DNA of 64,000 bases from Nematostella vectensis (taxonomy: Eukaryota > Cnidaria > Anthozoa > Actiniaria > Edwardsiidae), in assembly GCF_932526225.1 (NCBI RefSeq), contig NC_064034.1:10541387-10605386 (forward strand), written 5' to 3'. Positions 27,901 through 35,737 of this stretch are shown here, one piece after another. The position numbers were made by a program, and so were the translations under genes. Under the pieces are notes generated by a model, which did not search any database, was not told the DNA's origin, and saw only the letters and a list, made by a program, of their open reading frames with translations. Within the stretch, counting starts at the first letter, position 1, and each line of letters opens with the position of its first letter.

Positions 27901-29705
27901 TACGCCCCGGTAGGTTAACACTAATCGCGTCTTCCTCTCTGCAGGTGTCGCTTGTGGATTATGGCAACACCGCCTGGGTGCCGGAGAAGTTCCTAAAGCG
28001 CATGCTCCCACAGTTTCTCCACTTACCCTTCCAAGCTATAGAGTGCCTGCTCGCTAACGCTGAGCCTGCGGGGGATGACGGTAGATGGTCGAAGGAAGCT
28101 GGGTGAGACAAAAGGGCGTCGATAACGCCCCCATTTTACGCTCCCGTACTAGTACCATAAACCATCTACTTCCCTCGGCTCATTCAAGTAAATAACTGAG
28201 AAGTTCTCAGTGAAAAATCGCCGATAAAGTATAAGGCTTCGATACTGAATGGTTATTTTGAAGTTTTTCTAGCAGGCTGATCCTTTATTTTAAATAAATT
28301 CCTTGATGATTCCTTTTTTTTTGTTGTTTGTGATCATTTTGCTGTTGCTTATACTTTGGTTGCTGTAATGACGACTATTCCATGATACTCTCTATCTTGG
28401 TATACATAGCGAAACTAAAGACAAGCAGTGTAAAAACATAGGTGGACTGCGTGACAAGTGAACAAATAGAGTAGTGGTGCAGTTGTTTCGAGCGTTAAAT
28501 AATTTTAATCGAATGTAATTTTTTTCTCAAAAAGCCCTTTTCTCCAAAGTCCCTGGATAGTTAAAAGATTTAAGAGCATTTTCCCCTCAATATCATCTCC
28601 CCCGCCCAATTCAGAGTGTTTAATGGGAACGTATTTCCCTACTTCATATGGCAGCTGCACTTGCTTGATGAAAAGAAAAACAATTTAATTAAATATATTC
28701 ACTCACAGGAATATTGTATGGGCCAAGTTCATCGCTAATTACTCTTCACAGATAATTTACTACACTCTTATTGTTGTAATAAAAACTCTGTTCGAGAAGA
28801 AGATACTTGATCTAAAAAAATAAAATAAAAGCAAAACAACACTCACCTAAAAACTATGATATTTGCGTATGGGAATGGATGGATCTCAAGAAAGCTGCAT
28901 GCATCCTAGGGCTAACCTTTTCTATCTTTGCCTGTTTTGTTCCTGTACTCTTGGTTGATTTGTTCTTGTTTCGTTTTAGTGAGAAGTTTGAAGAGTTAAC
29001 AGCTGACAAAGTTCTAATTGCGCAGGTTCTGTCAAGGTAGTAAACCTTAATTTATAATAATGGGGCAATCCCTCTTCCCTTCATGTCTATTTCTTTATGT
29101 TTATTTATTTATGTCTGTTTTTTTAGATAATTAGAATTAGAATTCTCTCCCTGCTAGCAGAGGCCTCGTTTCTCTGTATTTCGCTGGGCTGGCGCTCGAG
29201 CTGCGGACATACTGAGGGTTTCCGTTAAAAGGATAATTGAAAAGGTCCCCTCCCCGCTGTGGCACTTTTCACTTTCTTAGGATAATATTCAAAGCACTTT
29301 GAAGGTTGCATGCGCACCCCCCCCCCCCCCACCCCCCCACCCCACCCCCTCAGCCAATCCTGGGGACGCGCCTGCTTCCTTGCTTTGTTTTCTGCACTGA
29401 AGTCTAATATAGCCCTCTCACCTTGATGTCTTTTTTGCTTTTTTTTCTGCACTGAAGTCTAATATAGCCCTCTCACCTTGATGTCTCGTTTGCTTTGGCG
29501 CTAAAATCGTCTTTGGTGCCTTCTTTTTTCTAGCTCTGATGCGACCAACATGCTCTTCCTCGATCTGTACGACACGTCTGAAGACGAAGTGCACATCAAC
29601 CTTGAGATGGTCCGCTTAGGGCATGCACGACGTACCAAGGTGGTCCTGGAGGGACCTCGTGAGCCCTCAGAAAATGGTCCCGAGGAGATAATAACCCCTG
29701 GGTAG
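3934..29705 (+). CDS. Multi-Tudor and CCCH zinc-finger protein (22 exons)
   Basis: Exons: 3934-4050, 8199-8352, 8705-8833, 9143-9733, 9913-10042, 10154-10320, 10682-10912, 11421-12056, 12138-12293, 12652-12972, 13969-14330, 15200-15376, 15980-16184, 16598-16669, 16960-17100, 17395-17487, 17631-17804, 17880-17955, 20085-20226, 27945-28102, 28980-29036, 29534-29705. All have AG/GT borders and the phases add up to 1486 residues plus stop. A basic coiled-coil-like N-terminus and a Ser/Lys-rich linker (about 134-330) come first. Extended Tudor modules then start near residues 331, 719 and 1230; their cores read CVDDGN, YIDFGN and LVDYGN. A CCCH finger (Cys1204, Cys1214, Cys1220, His1224; spacing 9-5-3) lies between the second and third. 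Extended Tudor proteins bind symmetrically dimethylated arginine on Piwi-type partners in germ granules, so a piRNA or germline role is likely by family. I do not assign an ortholog. ATG 3934 was chosen because it follows a TTTGCAG acceptor and opens a frame that runs to the first GT donor. Confidence 0.85.
4846..7757. repeat. 33-bp minisatellite array in Tudor intron 1
   Basis: About 88 head-to-tail copies of a 33-bp unit containing AATTAAGCTACTCCCTGAG followed by TAAGCACCTCACTC. Variants (GAGTTAGC, CTGAATAAGC, TTATGCTACT, CACTTCACTCC, CTACTAACTG) recur in blocks, so the array has grown by copying multi-unit segments. For example, the variant string near 4935-5010 reappears near 5765-5840, and a shortened unit near 6700 reappears near 7585. 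One + strand frame is free of stops in the consensus unit, but the frequent GAGTTAG variant puts a stop in it. I see no sign that it is coding. Confidence 0.95.
7758..8198 (+). other. End of Tudor intron 1, unique AT-rich sequence
   Basis: AT-rich intronic sequence between the minisatellite and exon 2. It ends at the acceptor ATCAACAG (8191-8198). No gene or RNA is recognised. Confidence 0.5.
8868..8960. repeat. Dispersed repeat, copy 1 (Tudor intron 3)
   Basis: The stretch around TGTCATCCTGGCGAAATACC and AGAAAGCATCTG aligns without gaps over about 50 bp to the stretch near 17175-17230 in intron 15 of the same gene. The two look like diverged copies of one interspersed element. Confidence 0.45.
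17170..17270. repeat. Dispersed repeat, copy 2 (Tudor intron 15)
   Basis: Partner of the copy at 8868-8960. It shares the pattern TGTCATC, AAATACCA and GAGAAAGCATC in the same order and spacing, followed by GGGGAAG in both. Confidence 0.45.
18165..18327. repeat. 24-bp-class minisatellite, left part
   Basis: Degenerate copies of a unit reading GAATTGAAGTTAAACCCTAG, about 24 bp per period, in intron 18 of the Tudor gene. The array continues after 19350, so the inverted-repeat element between the two parts interrupts it. Confidence 0.75.
18321..19356. mobile_element. Non-autonomous DNA transposon with about 106-bp terminal inverted repeats
   Basis: The element proper is 18328-19349 (1022 bp). 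It starts CAAGAGAGCATAAGATAAGA and ends with the reverse complement. The inverted arms run about 18328-18433 and 19244-19349 and differ at only a few bases. AGTTAAA sits directly outside both ends (18321-18327 and 19350-19356), as expected of a 7-8 bp target-site duplication. Two internal frames of 116 and 93 codons resemble no transposase I know. The target-site length could fit a hAT-like or related family, but no superfamily is assigned. Confidence 0.8.
19350..19935. repeat. 24-bp-class minisatellite, right part
   Basis: About 24 copies of a unit around GGGTTGACGTTGAAAACTAG. Later copies alternate between GGGTTGAGGTTGTACCCTAG and GGGTTCACGTTGAAAACTAG, which makes a 48-bp higher-order period. 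The long + strand frame across it (19442-19942) follows from a 24-bp, frame-preserving unit and is not taken as a gene. Confidence 0.85.
20449..22505 (-). CDS. Class-A (rhodopsin-like) G-protein-coupled receptor, main exon
   Basis: The minus-strand frame continues upstream to an ATG at 22593. A strong acceptor (CACTGTCTTTCAG) ends at 22506, so the true 5' exon is probably elsewhere at higher coordinates, and I start the exon at 22505. Counting from the 22593 ATG, seven hydrophobic segments lie at about 42-66, 77-98, 122-143, 166-182, 205-229, 258-280 and 296-316. Asn62 (GNSLVI) marks TM1 and Asp90 TM2. Cys121 can pair with an extracellular-loop Cys. The DRY motif reads DRF (145-147), TM6 has CWLP (272-275), and NPxxY appears as HPVIY (308-312). 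The pattern resembles peptide-type receptors (galanin/allatostatin/somatostatin-like), but the ligand is not predictable. A tail of about 390 residues carries two tandem peptide repeats. The gene lies antisense inside intron 19 of the Tudor gene. Confidence 0.85.
20468..20870. repeat. 30-bp coding repeat in the GPCR tail
   Basis: About 13 copies of a 30-bp unit; on the minus strand each encodes a ten-residue motif close to CNGQTSDDTQ. The period is a multiple of three, so the reading frame is preserved, and length variation here would change tail length without breaking the receptor. Confidence 0.85.
20998..21345. repeat. 21-bp coding repeat in the GPCR tail
   Basis: About 16 copies of a 21-bp unit (plus strand GTGACCGGCGGTATTAGTTGC); on the minus strand each encodes a seven-residue motif of the GHATDIA / GHAANTA type. 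It lies between the receptor core and the 30-bp repeat region. Confidence 0.85.
22506..27944. other. Remainder of Tudor intron 19, upstream of the GPCR exon
   Basis: No further coding exon can be supported. A small first exon of the GPCR should lie on the minus strand here or beyond, but I cannot identify it. Visible items are a C-rich run (23243-23262), a degenerate repeat with the core GGTATCGCATGCGAT (near 23568, 23680 and 23764), T-rich blocks around 24960-25030, and a foldback element at 26478-26640. The frame at 25095-25295 (+) and others are short and match nothing I know. Confidence 0.5.
26478..26640. mobile_element. Foldback MITE (TA-flanked)
   Basis: Two near-perfect inverted arms of about 68 bp (26478-26546 and 26573-26640; outer sequence AAACCTTTAAAAGAAAAAGT) enclose a short centre. 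The outermost bases are TA on both sides, which would fit a TA target duplication of the Tc1/mariner type. There is no coding capacity. Confidence 0.75.
29392..29498. repeat. Tandem 53-54 bp duplication in Tudor intron 21
   Basis: The stretch starting TCTGCACTGAAGTCTAATAT and ending TTGATGTCT...TTTGCTTT occurs twice in succession (about 29392 and 29446), shortly before the acceptor of exon 22. A poly-C stretch (29319-29349) precedes it. Confidence 0.75.
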
Positions 29706-29735
29706 CCAGGGAGATAATAAGGAGCAAAACTATGA

Positions 29736-29741
29736 AATAAA
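29736..29741 (+). terminator. Polyadenylation signal of the Tudor gene
   Basis: AATAAA lies 30 bases after the TAG stop, just before the first decayed copy of the last exon. Its position suits cleavage directly after exon 22. Confidence 0.45.
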
Positions 29742-29749
29742 GAGGACAC

Positions 29750-30020
29750 GCTCTCTCTCGATCTGTACGACACAGCGGAAGACGAAGTGCACATTTACCT
29801 TGAGATGGTCCACTAAGAGCACGCGCGACGTAGCAAGTTCCTCCTTGTGGGACCTAGCGATCCCTCAGGAAATGGTCCCGGGGAGAGAGAAAACCCTGGG
29901 TAACCAGGGAGAGAAGAAGGGGCTCACATGACAACAAAGTTGACATCAATCCTTGGATGGTCCACTCAGGGCACATCCATCGTTCCAAGGTCCCGAGGAG
30001 ATGATAACCCCTGGGTAACT
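29750..30020 (+). pseudogene. Two decayed copies of the Tudor gene's terminal exon
   Basis: 29755-29905 repeats the 3' exon: the core of the LDLYDT..EDEVHI.LEMV segment is readable and is followed by the same downstream words (GGTCCCGGGGAG, ACCCCTGGGT-like), but a TAA interrupts it after LEMVH. A third, poorer copy (about 29938-30020) keeps GACATCAAT, TGGTCCACT, AGGGCACAT and the end CCCGAGGAGATGATAACCCC. These look like tandem duplications of the last exon that then decayed. Confidence 0.7.
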
Positions 30021-31248
30021 AGAAAGAAAACCAAAACGGGTCAAGCCGTCTAATTACAGAGAGGACATTAGTCGTTTGCATCCAGGACATGCACAGGCTG
30101 TTCCAACGTAACCTTGTGGGATACCTGTTAACCCTTGTGGGATACCTGTTGGATACCACTGAATTCGTTGTTGATGTTTAAAATAAGGAGTGGTCAATGC
30201 CGCCCAATGAACTAGTATGTATCAGATAAGAACAATGGCGTCCACTTTTTAGACTATTGAGAATGACGAGATATCTTTGTCCATCTGAGTACAAAGATAT
30301 TAGGACCGCTTCATTGTCAATATAGTTCTTTCGCGTCTCCGAACTTCAGTGAGGAAACTCGTAGTAGTTTAGTAGTTATGTTTCGTTTTAACGGAGGGCT
30401 TTCGTATTGCGTATTAAAATACTCAACAGTGGTCAATTTTCAACTCATCCAAAATATTAAGAAATTGTTCGGAAAAAGTTATACGAACGATATTAGCAGT
30501 AGACTGCTTCGCAGCCTCTTTTGTATAGAAGTTGTCACCCTGGTTTCCCGTGGGCCGTGCCTAACAAAAAATCGCCATATAAGAAAGACTGAAGTATTTC
30601 ACATGGATCTTAATGGCTCTCTTGGTGACCCGCTTGATATATTGAAAGAATAATTGAAATTTAATCCTTAGCGTGGTTGGTCCACGGGAACCGTAGTTCA
30701 ATGCGCAATTTAGGGAATGGTAGCCCTATGAAAGAAAGCGTAAATTCAAGCTCATATCATGCGCTAAATACTGACGTTTTGTTGAAATCGTTAAGGAAAA
30801 GAGAAAAGACATATCAGAGATTATAAATTAGTGTTATACGTGTTACGCGAACGTTAAGTGTTACGCGAACGGTGAATAGAAATAGTATTAAAAAAAAGAA
30901 AACAGTTCCCAATAGTTTGATTTAAACGACTTTCAGTTTGCGAGGGGAAATATTTATTTTCATGTTGGTATTTGTGACTCGCAAATCTTCAAATTGGGTA
31001 CCCCGTGTAATTTATCCCAAGTCCCGCGCGGTAGAAGCAATACAAGATGGCCGTCACTACAGAAGGATTTCCGTAAAAAATCTATACATTCACATTCTTA
31101 CGCAACCGTTTGTCTCAATCATTACAAAAGTGCAACATAGTTTTAAATCGGGTGTCTTCATAACTCTTGGTCGTGTATGCGTTAATGAGCTAACATGGGA
31201 ATGTGAAGATAAAAATATGTTAGATTCGGTACACGGAAAAATACAAGA
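30021..31248. other. Spacer between the Tudor gene and the J-domain/RtcA gene
   Basis: No supported gene. The longest frame (30378-30653, +, 91 codons) matches nothing I know and has no strong splice context. The promoter of the downstream gene should lie near its 3' end, but no clear TATA element is evident. Confidence 0.4.
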
Positions 31249-34200
31249 ATGAAGCCTTTAAAAACCAGGCTGGGATTTATCGTCTTTCAATGCAAATATG
31301 CAGTTTTAAGATACTGTAGACAAGCTGTGTTTGAGAGGCCATATAATGGACGGTTTGCTAGTCAGGCTGCGTTCCCTGCAAGGAGAAACAACCCAAAGAA
31401 TCACTACGATGTGATGAAACTACTACCAACCGCAACACAAAGGGAGATCAAGTCTGCTTACTACGAGTTGTCTAGGATATACCATCCTGATCTCAATAGC
31501 AGCGCTGAAGCAAGAGAGAGGTTTGCTGGTAGGTTTGTCCATCCTTGCTTTCCCTCTGCTTTTATTTGATAAATGAACTAGTCAAAATCCCCCTGTCAAT
31601 ATGCACAGGTTCCGGCTAATGTTGTATTTTACTTGTTTCATTCATAGTTAACTTAATTACTGTAAATATATGGTGCGTTACAATAAAAGCAAATTGGGAC
31701 ACAAAATATAATCAAATACCTTCAAACTTTTATTACCTGTTTGTGGAGTTGTTATTTACATCCCTGGGGCAATATTGAGAGATTGTCGTTCCCCCATACT
31801 CTTAGTACAACATTAGCTGAACCTGTGGTCAATGTGTAATGTCTCAATCCTGCTGTATGTCTAGCGGTTTAAACAGGAAATCCAGAAGTGAAAATGTGTA
31901 TCTTGTTTTTACAGAGCTCACCCTGGCATACAATACTCTAAGTAGATTAGAGACCAGAAGAGAATATGACAAACAAATAGGCACCTACTACATGACCAGA
32001 TCCTTGACCAGGAAGAGTGAAGGGGAGAGGGTACTTCGCCTAATGGATGACCTTGTAGAGATTGACGCAACTGGAATAGAGCAGGTTTGATTTTTAAATA
32101 ACTACTGATAGGATACTCAAGTCTCAATATTTCTCCCCTAGCTTTATGCCATTAAAACCATGGAGCTTTGTTTTCAGACCAGCTCATTTTTGGGTGCTGG
32201 TATACCCCTGAACACCATTCTTGGACTCCCAGTCAGGCTAAACAACATCCATGGGCCTAAGGCTTCATATGGGTTGCAACCACATGATGTCCGCATGCTG
32301 CATCTACTGCGGCAGATATGTAGTGGAACACTGGTGGCTAGTAAAGGCTCATCTACTGTGACCTTTTTGCCTGGAGATCTACAGGCTGGAATATTTAGTT
32401 CTGAAGGTGGAAATGCAGGGTATGTTTTTGTATTTCTATTTGTTTTTTATGTAGTTCAGTTTTGCAGCCAACCTTGTAAAGAATTAGGGGACCTTGGACA
32501 GATGTGTCGTATCCCTCAGATGTGCTCTCCCCATTTAGTTGCTCTCTATTTTTTTAAATTTCTTACTCCAGAAGTGTCAGTCTCTTGGCGGAGAGTGCTC
32601 TCCCTTGCCTGGCATTGGCACCAGAACCAGTTTATTCCAGGAACAACATACTCAACCTTAAGGGCATCACTCATTTAGCTAATGGCCTTCATATGGATTT
32701 CTTTGACAAGGTGACTTTTTGTAATGGTACAACCTTTGTGAGGACATCCTTATGCTGTTTCCTGTTGAAAGTCCCATTGAAATTCATGAAATTAAAGTGT
32801 CTATATTGTAAACATAATTAACATAAGACAACATTTATTATAGGTGTACAGGCCTATAGTTGAAAAGTTTGGATTCCATTTCAGTATTGAGATAAAAAGG
32901 AGGTAAGCCTACAACCTAACTCAGTCTTCATCATCCACTTTTATCTTTTTTTATTTAGCTCAGCATAGTATTAGTCACATACATTAGTGGTCTATCATCA
33001 ATGCTGCGTTCTGATTAATTGACCTACAAGTAGCCTATTACTTTCATTATGTAAGCTTACACTTGGGGTCAATAGGCCATGGGCTGTTGTAAAGGTGCAT
33101 CAAGTGATAGTAATGATTCTTTCTTTCTGATCATCTCAGGTCCTATTTTCCCCAATCTAGTGGAAAAGTTGTGATCAGGTCCTTTCCAGTGACCAATCTG
33201 AAAGCAGTGGATCTTACAACTCCAGGAAGACTGGTGAAAATAACAGGATGGACTTCTGTTGCAGGAGCAAAGCCTATAAGGGTGTGTAACACTGTATTCT
33301 CCCAGAACACACCTGTCAATCACTCATACTTGAAACCTGCCAATCACTCATACTTGGAACCTGTCAATCACTATAACTCGACACCTGCCAATCACTCATT
33401 TGGAACCTGTCAATCACTCATACTTGGGATCTGTCAATCACTATAACTTGAAACCTGCCAATCACTCATACTTGGGATCTGTCAATCACTATAACTTGAA
33501 ACCTGCCAATCACTCATACTTGGAACCTGTCAATCACTATAACTTGAAACCTGCCAATCACTAATACTTGACACCTGCCAATCACAAGTAATTGACACCT
33601 GCCTTTTACTTGTTTTTGACACCTGTCAATCACCATTATTTGACACCTGTCAATCCCTATTAATTGACAACTGCAAACCACTATTACTTGACAATTGTCA
33701 GTTGTCATTATTTGCATTATTCCACTGACATCCAAATTGCTTTTATCCTTAGATAGCACAAGTCATGTCAAAATTGACCAGGTCAGCTCTAAAAGATAGA
33801 TTTCCAGGTGTTGACATCTACGTAGAGTCCCTAAGAGAACGAGATAGCCGAGTCGATGGAACAGGACAAGCAGTCATGTGAGATGTCCTCATAACCTAAG
33901 ATACATGTCTCATCCTGTAACAGTGTATAACCAATCAAACAATACTGTATGCTGCATGCGATAGCTTGTTTTTACTTATGCAAACCATTGAGTTGATTTA
34001 GATAGTCTAATGTAAAATTTGTGGATTTTTTTATTAGTCAGGAAACAACATCTTTGACCATGTAATGAGCTGCTGTTTATTAAAAATTACCCCTCACCCC
34101 TAAGTTTTCAATACTTAAAAGTATTGTAAATTGAAAAGGCATTCCCCTGCTCCTTCTCTCATTTCAAGAACCTATTTTAATTATTTCCTGTCCCTTACAA

Positions 34201-35361
34201 CAATTCAGGATTCTTGGAGAGACATCTTCAGGGATGATGTTATCAGGGACTGCATTATGGAGAAGAGGTAAAACTTCCTGAGTTCCACTATGATATTATG
34301 GACCTAAGCAATGACAAGAGCTGAGAACATTAGATTAGGATTATGAATGTCAGATACATTTCAGCCATTTTCAATCAGACAGTGAATTGAGGATGCAAAG
34401 TTTTACCCTGTAAACTCCTTAAACTTTCGCTTATGTAGAAATAATGTCCCTAATTTATTTTCATCTGTATCTGACCCTAATGATTTGCTTATTTTATTGC
34501 AATTAGTTTCCATATCATTGCCCAAGCCATTGTCCTCAGTATTTTAAAGATGAGAAATAATTTGTTAGTTAATTTGATGCAATCTTTTGCTTGGTTTGTT
34601 GCATTTTTTAATCCTAGGGATGTCCCATGAGGAAGTTGTGCAGAAAGCTGTCAACATGTTTACTCAGAATTCAAGTCACAGCATTTGTGTTGATAGTCTG
34701 GTGCAAGATAAGGTTTGTATTGGGGAGACAGTGCACCTGATAGGGTTCAATATTACCTCAATTACCTTCTTACCTGAGGTAACTAAAGCAGGCAGCTAAA
34801 AAAACTTACCACCAAAATTACTTGGTTCCCAAAAGGCGCTCTCTCAACTATTCTTGAGTTGCTTTCCAGTTTCAGTGGAAGATTTGACTGAGCAAATTCT
34901 ATGCTTGGTCAAACTTTTTGCTGAAACCTACAGAAACAATAGCTATAATATGCAGGCCACATGGATCCTGTTGGTCCTTGAAATTTTGTTGGTTTATCAG
35001 GTGCAGGAACTGTGAGGGTAGCTGTATACAAATCCAGTTCCTCCATGTTATCAGCAGCACCTACTGTAATAGTTTCTGTGTTTTCTCTTGTAGTTGCTTC
35101 CTTATATGGCCCTTGCCAAAGGTCAATCATCCATACGAACATCACTCATCACACCCCATACCAAGGCTGCTATAGCTGGTCTGGAGGCGATGTCAAAGGT
35201 AAATAGTAAACCGTTCTCATTGATGGGATGGGTTTTTTTTTTGCATTGTAGTAATTGTATGCTTGTTTAATTCACAGGTAAAATTTCAAGTTACTTCAGA
35301 TGTTATTGGAGGTTCAAAAACTATGGTTATCAGCTGTAATGGTTTAGGAATCACCAGATAA
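31249..35361 (+). CDS. J-domain protein fused to an RNA 3'-terminal phosphate cyclase-like domain
   Basis: Exons: 31249-31528, 31915-32084, 32178-32419, 32572-32710, 32844-32902, 33140-33281, 33753-33877, 34209-34267, 34618-34712, 35094-35198, 35278-35361; the phases give 499 residues plus stop. Residues 1-48 are basic and amphipathic with few acids, like a mitochondrial presequence. Residues 52-114 form a J domain with HPD at 79-81. The second exon ends the J domain and, in the same frame, begins the cyclase fold (VEID at 141-144), which aligns without gaps to human RTCA through to ILGLPVRL. Later RTCA landmarks are [39 protein letters not shown] and ITPHTKAA, whose His is the position of the catalytic nucleotidyl-accepting His. 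The GGGQ motif and several phosphate-binding Arg positions are replaced, so cyclase activity is doubtful. A separate RTCA start at the internal ATG 32044 is possible but less likely. Confidence 0.85.
33303..33725. repeat. 24-bp-class minisatellite in the J-domain/RtcA gene
   Basis: About 17 diverging copies of ACCTGCCAATCACTCATACT / ACCTGTCAATCACTATAACT begin about 20 bases after the donor of exon 6 and fill most of that intron. Copies become more degenerate toward the 3' side (CACCTGTCAATCACC, TTTGACACC). Confidence 0.9.
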
Positions 35362-35737
35362 CACTACCTCAGGTCTTTCATGTCTATGAGCCGGCTAAAA
35401 ATGGCACTAAGTACTGAATGTTTACCAGTTATTTTCGTTATTGTGTAGAAAGAAAAACACCCTTATTTTGTACATTAGAGATGGTATTGTAATATCATAT
35501 GTTTCTAATATTCCAATATCATTTGAGATGGTATTGGAATATCAGAAACATGAGGTCAGGGTACTTTTAGCAAAAATGGATTGTAATTAAATACAGTAAA
35601 ATACATTTAGTTTGTTCATGCCATTAACAAGTGTATATTTCTACAGATAGTGATCATTTCAGTTCCCATATTACAGTAACCAAGAAGTGTAGTTCTCCTT
35701 TTTCACAAGTTCTGTCACTAAGATGCTTTCACGTTTG
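35362..35737. other. Tail-to-tail spacer between the RtcA-fusion gene and EXOSC3
   Basis: 376 bp must hold both 3' ends. No canonical AATAAA is seen on the plus strand; ATTAAA at about 35586 is the nearest variant. An imperfect inverted repeat (35498-35553) pairs CATATGTTTCTAATATTCCA with TGGAATATCAGAAACATGAG. Confidence 0.5.

Noticed and set aside
30378..30653. 91-codon + strand frame upstream of the J-RtcA gene
   Set aside because: No recognisable domain and no matching donor leading to the next exon.
32160..32177. ATG at 32160 as the start of a separate RTCA gene
   Set aside because: It lies in the polypyrimidine tract of the acceptor. Starting there loses the VEID strand that the previous exon supplies in phase.
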